A DNA stretch of 64,000 nt from a virus. Under the pieces are notes generated by a model. The model saw only the letters and a program-made list of their open reading frames with translations, was not told the DNA's origin and made no database searches. Shown here piece after piece: positions 44,277-54,600 of the stretch. The stretch covers positions 1 to 64,000 of IMG/VR virus record IMGVR_UViG_3300009180_000021. The stretch is one strand, 5' to 3'. The position numbers and the translations under genes were made by a program. The number at the start of each line of letters is the position of its first letter. The first letter of the stretch is position 1.

Positions 44277-47200
44277 ATGATAGACAATCTCTGCATCATC
44301 ACCCAGGCAACGGAAATAGTCAAATATACTGGATTAACCAGTTTAACTATTGATGATGCTCCATTTAAATCTAGGATAAAAAAAGTATTAGGAATATCCT
44401 ATGATGGACTAGAGATGTATTCTTGGGTACCAGGATCAAGCTTTAATAACCTTCTTAAATTACAGCCTGATAGGTATTATTTAATTTTTAGTGATGCTAC
44501 TACAGATAATCCTATTATATTAGCTAGGATAACTGGATTCAATACGGCCAACTATAATAATTTTGCAATTTGGAATATTACTGGTCAAGGTAACACAACG
44601 TCGGTAGGAACTAATGGCGGACCAAGCTATTATGACTGCTATGATATGGACGGTAATGCTAGTGAATGGAATGATACTATTAGTGGAAACTCTATTAAGA
44701 GAGTTTATAGGGGTGGAAACTGGTCAACAACAAGTTCGTCTTCTCTTAAAGATAGAACACTTGCTGATCCATCATATATTTCGGATAAGTTAGGATTTAG
44801 ACCATGTTCATGTGATTTTGAAAATAATAGATTTGTTGTTATTGAAGATATCAATAATTCTAATGATTCTAATGGATATGGAAGCGTTAGCTATAAGTAT
44901 GCTATTAGCAAGTATGAAATTACTAACGATGAGTATGTTGATTTTTTAAATAGCACAGCAAAATATGATTATTATAATGCTTATAATCCCCTAATGTCCT
45001 CTGATCCTAGAGGAGGAATACAAAGATCAACAAGCTATGGAATATATGATTATATATCAAGATCATATATGGGTAATAAACCGGTAGTTTTTATCAGCTG
45101 GTATAATGCAGCAAGATACTGCAACTGGTTACATAACGGAAAACCAAATACTGGATTACAAGATAGATCTACCACAGAAGACGGAGCATATTTTTTGGAT
45201 GGTGCTAACTATGGAATTTATCCAAAAGAAGATGGGGCAAAATATTGGATACCAACAGAAGATGAGTGGATTAAAGCTGGATATTATAAGGGATATGGTA
45301 TTAATGAAGGATATTGGACATATGCTACTCAGAGTGATGTAGCACCTGCTTTTATTAGTGCTTTTGCTAATGGCAGTGGTCCTTATTGCTCATATAATCC
45401 TGATAATCTTTGTACTCCAACAGTTACTGTAAGTAATACTGCAACAAGCACATTAACTCCAACAGTAACTCCAACGGTTAGTGCAACAGTTACTAAAACA
45501 ACAACATTGACTCCAACACTAACTCCAACAAAAACATTAACTCCAACATTAACAGCAACTCCAACATTAACAAAAACAATAACGTCAACAGTAACTCCAA
45601 CAAAAACACCAACAAATACAGTATCACCAACACTAACAAAAACTCCCACAGTAACACCAACAGTCACTCCAACTAAAACATTGACGCCAACTGTTACTCC
45701 AACTAAAACATTGACGCCAACTGTTACTCCAACAAAAACATTAACCCCGACATTAACTCCATCGACCTGTCCTGTTGGTAGTGCCGATACATTTAGCAAC
45801 AATGTTTCATTATTATTACACTTTAATGGATCTAATAATTCACAAGTATTTACTGATAGTAGTTCAAATTCTAGTACAAATACTATTTCTTATGTTGGAG
45901 ATGCTAAAATATCAACTGATGACTATAGATTTAATAATAGTAGTTTGTATATAGATGGAGTAGGAGACTATTTACAAATACCAGCAAATAGTACTCTTTT
46001 TGGTTTTGGCTCAGGAGACTTTACTGTAGAAGCGTGGATTAAAATTATTGCTTATGGAACTTATGATACTCAGCTATTTACAACGACTGGAATATCAACA
46101 AATTTTAGCTTTTCAGTTAGAAATAACGGTATTTTGAATTTCTGGAACGGATCAGCTTCTACATCATTCGGGACAACAGCTGTTCCATTAAATCAGTGGA
46201 CCCACGTAGCATTTTCAAGGGCCGCTGGGCAAATTAGAGCATATATTAATGGTTCAGAGGTCGGGCTCGCGTCAATCCCAACACTTTTATCTAATACTTT
46301 ACCAGTTTGCATAGGGGCTACTCCAAACTATCCAAATAGCAACACTTGTTATATTGACGAGCTTAGAGTGACTAAGGGGATTGCAAGATATACTACACAG
46401 AATTTTACATATCATTGTCCAAGTCCTGACCCATCACCTACCCCTACAAATACATTAACAGCAACTACAACAAAAACACCAACTAATACAAGTACCTTAA
46501 CGGTAACTCCAACAAAAACCCCCACAGTAACACCAACGCCAACAATAACAAAAACCATAACAGCTACGGCAACTAAAACTCCGACACCAACGGTTACTCC
46601 AACCCAACAAGTATTTATTACTCAGCGTTCTACTACGAATCAAAGTCTTGATGTTTCTATAAATGACTTAGGACTTGGTAGTGTTTCTAGTCCTATTGAT
46701 ATTGCGATACTTGGTAGTGATTATATCACAGTTGGTAAAGGATTTCCTGCCATTATACTGACTAACGGTGGATCTATATATCTAAACGATAATATAGATA
46801 ATCAAAACGGATGGATTCTCGGGCCAGATTTATCGTCATTACCAGGATCTAATTCGGGACCATCATATTATTCTGGAATTTCATCCATAACATATAATCC
46901 TATATCTGGTATGCTTATAATTTTGCCTTCAGCAAGAAAGACTAGTAGAGATTATAATGCTTCTGTGCTACCAAGTAATAAATATTATTATAGCTATGAT
47001 AAAGGATACTCCTGGGAAGTTGGAACCATTCCTTATGGTTTTTGGCAATCGATAGCCTATGGTAATGGAATGTTTGTTGCTGTTGCCTCTCATAGTACTC
47101 AGGTAGTTGAAAACTTAACATATCCAGCATTATCGCCACATCTTTATATTACTAGTACAGACGGAATAAACTGGACAGCAAGAACATTACCCTCTCCAAC

Positions 47201-50200
47201 TAGCAGCTACTTTAATACTTATTATGCTGGTTATTCAAGGATTAGTTTTCTTAATAATACCTTTGTGGTTAGTCCGTCGAATAAAGCTATTGTTCCTGGA
47301 GGATATTATGTTGGAAATGGAGATTGTGTTCTTTTTAGTTCCGATGGGTTAAATTGGACTAAAAGAAATATTAATGGAATTGGTGGTATGTCCATAACTT
47401 ATGGAGAGTCAAAATGGATTGCAGTATCTGATTCGATATTTAATAGTGCTTCAGTAAAATATAGCTATGACACTATAAATTGGACTAATGCTAGCCTAGA
47501 CAGTTCTGCACCAGCATCTAGTTCCATAGCATATGGAGATCATACTTTCATATTTGCTGGATATGGCATTACTGGAGAAAATCGTTATGGAGTAAGTATT
47601 GATGGTATTAATTGGAGAATAAAAAATGATTTACCTCTTGGCTGGGGTGGGTACGGTGGTCAAACTTATTATACCAAGATAGTTTATTTAAACAATGGCC
47701 GTTTTATGATGTTGGCTAGAGACCCAGAAACCTTCTCTTTTAGCACCAGAGCTTTATCTGTATCATCTTTTATTTTTAGTATTGGAAGTAATTCTGCTAA
47801 TTTTAGTAATTGTGCTGATTGGGGAGGTAATGACGGAGATCTTACTACTGTTGGAAGTAATGGTGGACCAAGCGCTTACGGAACATATGATCAAAGCGGA
47901 AATATCTTTGAGTGGAATGATTTGAATGGTGTTGGTGGCCCAGGAGCATTGAGTCAAGGCGTTTATCGTCAATTAAGAGGTGGTGCTTTTAATGAGTTTA
48001 CAATAAGTTATATTGGAGCAGGAAATAATAGGAGTCATATTCCTAGTGATGTTAGTAATAGCTTCGGCTTTAGAGTTGCTTCGTCTTATTCTACGCTTAA
48101 TCCTTTAGGTCTTTCAAACTTTGTTACTGTTGGAGATATTAATAACGCTAACGATACTTATACCACCAAAGGCGCTGTTTCATACATATATAATATAGGA
48201 AAGTATGCAGTGACTAATAGTGAGTATACTGAATTCTTAAATTCTATAGCAATAACCGACACGTATAATCTATATCATCCTAATATGGGATCTAATGGTA
48301 TTGGTCAAGTGGGAGGCATAGTACAGTCAGGAAGTAGCGGAAGTTACTCATACTCCGTTAAAGTAAATCATGGAAATAAGCCCGTTAATTGGATTAGTTG
48401 GTTTGATGCCGCAAGATATTGCAATTGGCTCCATAATGGTAAGCCAAGTGGAATTCAAAATAATAGTACCACCGAAGATGGTGCTTATTCATTAAATGGA
48501 CTTTTTAATGGAAACGCTGTATCTAGAAAAGTCGGCGCAAAATACCATATACCCACTGAAAATGAGTGGTACAAAGCTGCTTATTATAAAGGATATGGAG
48601 TTAATTCTGGCTACTGGAGATATGCTACTCAGAATGATAGTGATCCAGTTTGTGTTAGTGCTGATATTTCAGGAGATGGAATGATTCCATCGCCAACACC
48701 AACACCAACAGTAACGCCCACCAACACACCAGCAATAACAAAAACTCCAACAATAACCCCAACGATAACGGTCACTTCAACAATTACTCCAACAAGAACT
48801 CCCACAAAGACATTAACACCAACAGTAACATCAACTTTAACAGTTACTCCAACAAGAACCCCACCCCCAACTTCTACTCCAGTTAGATATGCTCTGCCGG
48901 CAGGAGCTAATACTGCTAATTTTAACTATTGTGCTGATTGGGATAGCATAGATGGTAATGTTACTACTGTTGGCACTAATGGTGGACCAAGTGCTTATGG
49001 AACTTATGATATGAACGGTAATGTTTTTGAATGGATTGATGATGTACCTGGCGTTGGCTCTTACAATTATGTGGGTGGTAGCTATTTAAGCTCTTTGTCA
49101 GAGTTCGGCGATGATGTAGGAATATATGGGCGTGCCTCGTGGGGCCTCGGCGATTATATAGGTTTTCGTCTAGCAACTTTAACTAATCCTAATAATTATT
49201 CTAATTTTGTATCCGTTGGAGATCCTAATAATCAGTCTAATACTAAACCTTCCAGAAAAGGAAATGTCTCATATACATATATGATTCAAAAATATCCAGT
49301 AACTAATAATGAATATAGGGATTTTTTGAATGCTGTAGCTACAACAGATACGTACGAGCTGTATTACGCAAATATGGGTATAAGTAGAGGAGGTATAATA
49401 AGATCAGGAACTAACGGTAGCTATTCCTACTCAACTAAAACAAATTATGATGATAAGCCGATTAATCTTGTTAGTTGGCTCAGTACCGCGAGATATTGCA
49501 ATTGGTTGCACAACAATAAACCAACTGGACTTCAAGATAGTAGTACTACTGAGGATGGAGCATACAATCTAAGTGGCGCAATTTCTGGAAATATATCAAG
49601 AAATACTATAGCAAAATATTTTATTCCCAATTTTAATGAATGGTATAAGGCCGCTTACTACAAGGGTGATGGAACTAATTCTGGTTATTGGAAATACGCC
49701 ACCCAAAGTGATACGGCCCCTACCTGTATTAGCTCCAACAGTATAGGATACGGACCATTAGCAACTCCAACTCCAACTCCAACCAGAACACCAGCAGTAA
49801 CTCAAACTCCAACGATAACTGCTACTAGTACAACAACTCCGACTCCTACTACAACTCCTCTTCCATTAGTTCCTACACTGGTATCTGTAAGTACTTCCTC
49901 GTTTGCTGTTATATTTAATGTCAATGATTTTCAGGTAGCTTTTGAACTAAACTCTTCTTCGGATGGAGGATCTAATTGGATATTAGAAGGAAATGGAACA
50001 GTTTCATCTAACAGCAATAACACATCTTATATTACGTATTCTGAATCAAAAATATGGAGAGTAAAATGCTGGAAAAGTATTACTCCAGATATTGTTAGTC
50101 CTTGGTCAAATACTCATACTTATATTAATCCAGAAAATCTTATCCCACCATCAATAACTAATATAACAGCTAATAGCATAACAATAACGAATATGGACCG

Positions 50201-51596
50201 AAGAACAGATGGATATGGATACTATATATTAGAGTTTTCAACTGACAATATCAAATGGAAACTATTTGACTATAATCCTATTAGTTATGCAATTCCACTT
50301 ATTCGTGGTCACTCTAATGGTATTGTCTCTTGGAGAATTAGACTTTTGAATTATGGTACCGGTATTTCGGTTAGTGATTGGAACACCATAACGGTTGCTC
50401 CAACCCCGACACCAACAGTAACTCAAACATTAACTCCATCGTTAACAGTTACACCAACTATAACTAGTACAATTACTCCCACAAAAACTTTAACTCTAAC
50501 TCCAACCATTACCCCAACCATTACTTCAACAATAACCTCAACAATCACTCCCACAAAGACACCAACACCAACATTAACAGCAACACCAACATCAACACAA
50601 ACGGTTTTTACTCAGGTGGCACCATATGCATACTTTCCAGGATATGGTATTCAATCTCTTGTTTTTGAAGGAAATTCCAACAGAGTACATGGATTAGCCG
50701 GAGCAACAGGAGGAGTATTATTTTGTCTGGATGTATCATCAAACATATTCAGCATAAGATCAATTGGATTAGGAACCGGGATTTCATGTCCTATAACTGT
50801 CGGAACGAATGGATCCGTATTTATTGCTAAAGATAATTTTATTATTCATTGTATTGGTAGTTCAACATCATATTCAAATTATACTACCTCTTTTTCAGGT
50901 TTGGGAACTTTTGATTTTATCAAATATGATAGCAATTCTAGTAAATTATATGCTAGTGTTGGAGGATTTATTAAGTCCTATGATGTATCTGCATTTTTTA
51001 ATACTCCGCTAACTGAGTCAGCTAGTTTAAATCTAGGAGTATCTGCTAGAAATATAGTCAAATTCGGATTGAAGCTATATATTTTAGGAGATGGAGTAGT
51101 ATATGTTTACGATATAAACTCTAATACTATAACTAAATTTATTAATCTGCCAACTGGTTTATTCAATTATCCTAGCTTAATTAGTCATTCAAATATGTTT
51201 TTAGATACTAATAATAGACTATTTATTCCAATGCCAAATTATAGTATGGGTCAATCAGGATTGGTCATAATAAATACAGCTACCGATACTATTAGTAATA
51301 CTATTACACTACCTGTTGGATGCGAATTTATCGCTGCTGGAATACATGTTAATACTATTTATGATAGAGCATATATGAATCTTTATAATTCATCAGTAAA
51401 TAATTCAACTAATAAATTAATATCGATTGATATTACAGACTCTATCTCTAATGGAAATGTTGGAGTTATAGCAAAAAGTATAAGTACAATAGCTCCCAGA
51501 TTTGGATTGATTTCAAATGGAAGTAAATTAATCGTTGGAGGAGGAGGATACGATGACTATCTTGTATCGTATACCGATATTGGGCCATTTATATGA
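44277..51596 (+). CDS. Giant modular adhesin with three permuted FGE domains, LamG and propeller
   Basis: The 2439-residue product is read from the only in-frame start after an upstream stop; the ribosome-binding site is weak. In order: a YLI module (nt 44305-44530), permuted FGE domain 1 (44535-45411), a stalk, a LamG domain (45770-46430; DFTVEAWIKI, QWTHVAFSR, CYIDELRVTKG), a short stalk, a BNR/sialidase-like repeat domain (46609-47775; YSYDKGYSWEVG, STDGINWT, SSDGLNWT), FGE domains 2 and 3, two FN3-like domains (about 49860-50400), a stalk, and a C-terminal propeller paralogous to that of the gene at 40335. All parts are sugar- or protein-binding folds, which suggests a multivalent receptor-binding fibre. 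Confidence 0.75.
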   Translation: MIDNLCIITQATEIVKYTGLTSLTIDDAPFKSRIKKVLGISYDGLEMYSWVPGSSFNNLLKLQPDRYYLIFSDATTDNPIILARITGFNTANYNNFAIWNITGQGNTTSVGTNGGPSYYDCYDMDGNASEWNDTISGNSIKRVYRGGNWSTTSSSSLKDRTLADPSYISDKLGFRPCSCDFENNRFVVIEDINNSNDSNGYGSVSYKYAISKYEITNDEYVDFLNSTAKYDYYNAYNPLMSSDPRGGIQRSTSYGIYDYISRSYMGNKPVVFISWYNAARYCNWLHNGKPNTGLQDRSTTEDGAYFLDGANYGIYPKEDGAKYWIPTEDEWIKAGYYKGYGINEGYWTYATQSDVAPAFISAFANGSGPYCSYNPDNLCTPTVTVSNTATSTLTPTVTPTVSATVTKTTTLTPTLTPTKTLTPTLTATPTLTKTITSTVTPTKTPTNTVSPTLTKTPTVTPTVTPTKTLTPTVTPTKTLTPTVTPTKTLTPTLTPSTCPVGSADTFSNNVSLLLHFNGSNNSQVFTDSSSNSSTNTISYVGDAKISTDDYRFNNSSLYIDGVGDYLQIPANSTLFGFGSGDFTVEAWIKIIAYGTYDTQLFTTTGISTNFSFSVRNNGILNFWNGSASTSFGTTAVPLNQWTHVAFSRAAGQIRAYINGSEVGLASIPTLLSNTLPVCIGATPNYPNSNTCYIDELRVTKGIARYTTQNFTYHCPSPDPSPTPTNTLTATTTKTPTNTSTLTVTPTKTPTVTPTPTITKTITATATKTPTPTVTPTQQVFITQRSTTNQSLDVSINDLGLGSVSSPIDIAILGSDYITVGKGFPAIILTNGGSIYLNDNIDNQNGWILGPDLSSLPGSNSGPSYYSGISSITYNPISGMLIILPSARKTSRDYNASVLPSNKYYYSYDKGYSWEVGTIPYGFWQSIAYGNGMFVAVASHSTQVVENLTYPALSPHLYITSTDGINWTARTLPSPTSSYFNTYYAGYSRISFLNNTFVVSPSNKAIVPGGYYVGNGDCVLFSSDGLNWTKRNINGIGGMSITYGESKWIAVSDSIFNSASVKYSYDTINWTNASLDSSAPASSSIAYGDHTFIFAGYGITGENRYGVSIDGINWRIKNDLPLGWGGYGGQTYYTKIVYLNNGRFMMLARDPETFSFSTRALSVSSFIFSIGSNSANFSNCADWGGNDGDLTTVGSNGGPSAYGTYDQSGNIFEWNDLNGVGGPGALSQGVYRQLRGGAFNEFTISYIGAGNNRSHIPSDVSNSFGFRVASSYSTLNPLGLSNFVTVGDINNANDTYTTKGAVSYIYNIGKYAVTNSEYTEFLNSIAITDTYNLYHPNMGSNGIGQVGGIVQSGSSGSYSYSVKVNHGNKPVNWISWFDAARYCNWLHNGKPSGIQNNSTTEDGAYSLNGLFNGNAVSRKVGAKYHIPTENEWYKAAYYKGYGVNSGYWRYATQNDSDPVCVSADISGDGMIPSPTPTPTVTPTNTPAITKTPTITPTITVTSTITPTRTPTKTLTPTVTSTLTVTPTRTPPPTSTPVRYALPAGANTANFNYCADWDSIDGNVTTVGTNGGPSAYGTYDMNGNVFEWIDDVPGVGSYNYVGGSYLSSLSEFGDDVGIYGRASWGLGDYIGFRLATLTNPNNYSNFVSVGDPNNQSNTKPSRKGNVSYTYMIQKYPVTNNEYRDFLNAVATTDTYELYYANMGISRGGIIRSGTNGSYSYSTKTNYDDKPINLVSWLSTARYCNWLHNNKPTGLQDSSTTEDGAYNLSGAISGNISRNTIAKYFIPNFNEWYKAAYYKGDGTNSGYWKYATQSDTAPTCISSNSIGYGPLATPTPTPTRTPAVTQTPTITATSTTTPTPTTTPLPLVPTLVSVSTSSFAVIFNVNDFQVAFELNSSSDGGSNWILEGNGTVSSNSNNTSYITYSESKIWRVKCWKSITPDIVSPWSNTHTYINPENLIPPSITNITANSITITNMDRRTDGYGYYILEFSTDNIKWKLFDYNPISYAIPLIRGHSNGIVSWRIRLLNYGTGISVSDWNTITVAPTPTPTVTQTLTPSLTVTPTITSTITPTKTLTLTPTITPTITSTITSTITPTKTPTPTLTATPTSTQTVFTQVAPYAYFPGYGIQSLVFEGNSNRVHGLAGATGGVLFCLDVSSNIFSIRSIGLGTGISCPITVGTNGSVFIAKDNFIIHCIGSSTSYSNYTTSFSGLGTFDFIKYDSNSSKLYASVGGFIKSYDVSAFFNTPLTESASLNLGVSARNIVKFGLKLYILGDGVVYVYDINSNTITKFINLPTGLFNYPSLISHSNMFLDTNNRLFIPMPNYSMGQSGLVIINTATDTISNTITLPVGCEFIAAGIHVNTIYDRAYMNLYNSSVNNSTNKLISIDITDSISNGNVGVIAKSISTIAPRFGLISNGSKLIVGGGGYDDYLVSYTDIGPFI
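44535..45411 (+). other. Permuted FGE-like domain copy 2
   Basis: Contains YDMDGNASEW, YRGGNW, GFRPCS (Cys in place of Ala), then [27 protein letters not shown] and PTEDEW. The GNAxEW replaces the usual GNVxEW. Confidence 0.75.
45412..45765 (+). repeat. Thr-Pro stalk after FGE domain, gene at 44277
   Basis: Alternating Thr with Pro, Val, Lys or Leu. The motif [10 protein letters not shown] is repeated three times with almost identical DNA from about 45660. Confidence 0.8.
47780..48690 (+). other. Permuted FGE-like domain copy 3
   Basis: Contains NSANFSNCADW, YDQSGNIFEW, LRGGAF, GFRVAS, then [27 protein letters not shown] and PTENEW. The variable segment between RGGAF and GFR is about 25 residues. 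Confidence 0.75.
48894..49764 (+). other. Permuted FGE-like domain copy 4
   Basis: Contains ANTANFNYCADW, GNVFEW, VGGSY (Val in place of Arg), GFRLAT, then [27 protein letters not shown] and a less typical IPNFNEW. Confidence 0.75.
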
Positions 51597-51622
51597 TAAA
51601 AATACAATTTTACCAATTTGCA

Positions 51623-51630
51623 TATAAATA
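51623..51630 (+). promoter_or_regulatory. T4-late-promoter-like octamer
   Basis: TATAAATA is the T4 late promoter consensus and lies about 42 bases before the preferred ATG at 51673. A similar CATAAATA lies before the gene at 62930. AT-rich context makes chance likely. Confidence 0.25.
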
Positions 51631-51672
51631 TAAAGAGCTTATTATGAATAATGCATGGAGAGATACTGTAAA

Positions 51673-54600
51673 ATGACCGATAATAATTATATATCCAACG
51701 CAATAGTAATTAATCCCGATAGAGGATTTAATAATGCTAACTTCAATAATTGTGGAGGATATGTAAGCACGGTCGGAACTAATGGTGGTCCAAGCTATTA
51801 TGGCACTTATGACCAAAATGGAAATATTGATGAATGGACAGATACAACAGTATCTTACTTTAATAAGACGTATATTGGAGGTAATTATACCTCATCATTA
51901 GCTAATCTAAAAAATAGACCATATTCAACCCCATCATCAATATCATCAACGCTTGGATTCAGAGTATGTTCAAATTTAGATAGTGTTAATAATTTTGTTG
52001 AGATAAACGATATTGAAAATTCTCCAGATAACGAAGGTTTAGGAAGCATAGGTTATTTTTATCTAATAAGCAAATATGCTATAACTAATTATGAATATTC
52101 GGTCTTTTTAAACTCTGTTGCCAGCGCATCGGACACATACTATTTATATAGTACTAATATGGCTGGAACTTATGGGGGAATACAAAGAACTATAGATAAT
52201 GGACTTTATGTATATTCTGTTGGAGATTTTGGTAATAAGCCTGTTAACTATATCAGTTGGTATAGTGCCGCTAGATATTGTAACTGGCTTCATAATAATA
52301 AGCCATCTGGATCTCAAAATAATAGCACAACAGAAGATGGTTCGTATTCTTTATATGGCGCTAGTAATGGCATAATATCTAAGAATGATAGTGCTAAGTA
52401 TTGGATACCAACTGTAGATGAATGGATTAAGGCTGCTTACTATAAAGGTAACGGAAGAAATAGCGGATATTGGAAATATGCTACGCAGTACAATGAAGAT
52501 CCAGTTTGTGTCTCATTATCTTCAAATAGAAGTGGACCATATTGTTATTATAACCAAGATAATCTTTGCACACCAACTGCTACTCTAACTCCAACTAAAA
52601 CAGTTACCCCAACAGTAACTTCAACAAACACACCAACACCCACATTAACACAAACATTAACTCCAACTATAAGCCCCACGTCTACTGTAACACCAACATT
52701 AACAGTAACGGTCACTAAAACACCCACAGAAACATTAACTGTTACTCCAACATCTACAGCCACACTAACAATAACTCCAACCATTACTCCAACCTCTACA
52801 TTAACTCCAACCGTTAGTGAAACCTCTACAGTAACACCCACTATAACTAAAAGTTCTACAGTTACACCAACTCTTACTCAAAGCAATACTCCCACTTTTA
52901 CTCCTACTAATAGTTGTACGCTTACTCCGACAGCATCAGTCACTCCAACAAATACAAATACTCCAACAGAAACTTGTACCTTAACACCCACCAATACTTG
53001 CACAATAACGCAAACTATTAGCCAGACTGCTTCATGCACACTAACTCCAACAGCCACAGTTACCCCAACACCAGCAGTAATTCCAGACGCTCCTATTCAT
53101 TTAACAGCAACTTCAGCCACCCACGAATTAGCATTATCTTGGGATGCTCCAAGTTTTACTGGCGGTTTACCAATTACTAATTATGTTATTGAATACGAAG
53201 AACTACTATCATTTTTATATGGAGTAGATAATAATGGTATTATATGGCAGATAAATACAGCAGATAGAACTTATATTCCAGTATTTGATACCGGTTTTAC
53301 TTCTGCTAATTCTATGTCTTTTGATCCAATAAGAAAACATTTATTCATGTTCAAGCCAGGTAATACTGGAGAACTATACTTTTGGAATTTGGATAATAAA
53401 TTTGTATCTTTAGGCAATGTAAGCACTCTTGGATCATTAGGTATGACAGTGGGTCCATCTGGCGCTTGTTACTATGATGACTCAGTATTCTTTTTTATGG
53501 GTGCTACTAGTGTTTCTTATTACGATAGAACAACCCTAATCAGAGTTCGTTTTGATTATTCATCAGAAATTCCTACCATACTCTCAATAGAGGCAATAAA
53601 TACTAATATAAGTATTGGTGCCGATAATACTTTTGGTGATATTTCTATTAATCAAGATACTGGAATACTTTATGCAAATGTGAATACTGGATATTTTTAT
53701 TCATTAGACATTAATAATCCGAGGTCTTCTTTCAATATAATCAAAAGCTCAATGGGTGTTAGACTACAAAATTCTTTTGATTGCACCAATTCTATACTTT
53801 ATACTTCATCATTTGAAACCGGGCAATGGTATACCATATCTTTAATCACGGGACAATTAACTACAGTTGATTTAGTAACAAGTATTACTCCCGAAAACCC
53901 TCTTGGGGTTGGCTTTAGAGATCTATGTGGTCCAAATAATATTCCTTTACCATATATAAAAGGCTCAAATACTGCTAATTTTAATAGATGTGCTAATTGG
54001 GATGATAGAAATGGAAACGTTATTACCGTTGGTAGTGCTGGTGGAGCTAGTGCTTATGGCGTTTTTGATATGAGTGGTAATACATTAGAATGGAAAAATG
54101 ATTCTTCAATAAAATCTGGAGGAGCTAATTGGTCTAGTAATGCTAGTACTATAAATTCATTATATCGTGGAGCTCTAGTTCATCCTAATTATGATAGTGG
54201 AAATACAGGATTTCGTGTTGCTAGTAAATCTAATCCCTATTTATTTAATGATTTTGTGGACGTTAATAGCTCTGGTAATCTTGCAGATTTGACAGGATTT
54301 GGATCAGTAAATTATGACTATAAGATTAAAAAATACGAAACCACCAACGATGAGTATATTGAGTTTTTAAATGCTATAGCATCAGATGATACTTATTCAG
54401 TATATAATACTAATATGGGTGTGTCATATCCAAGTAATAATTATGCTGTTGGTGGAATAACAAGAACCGGAACGTCCGGGAATTATTCATACGCTGAAAG
54501 AACCACCAGACTCCATGCGGAACATGCATCAAGTATCACAATATCAAACTATGGAAATAAGCCGGTTATTTGGACAAATTGGTTTGACGCTGCAAGATAC

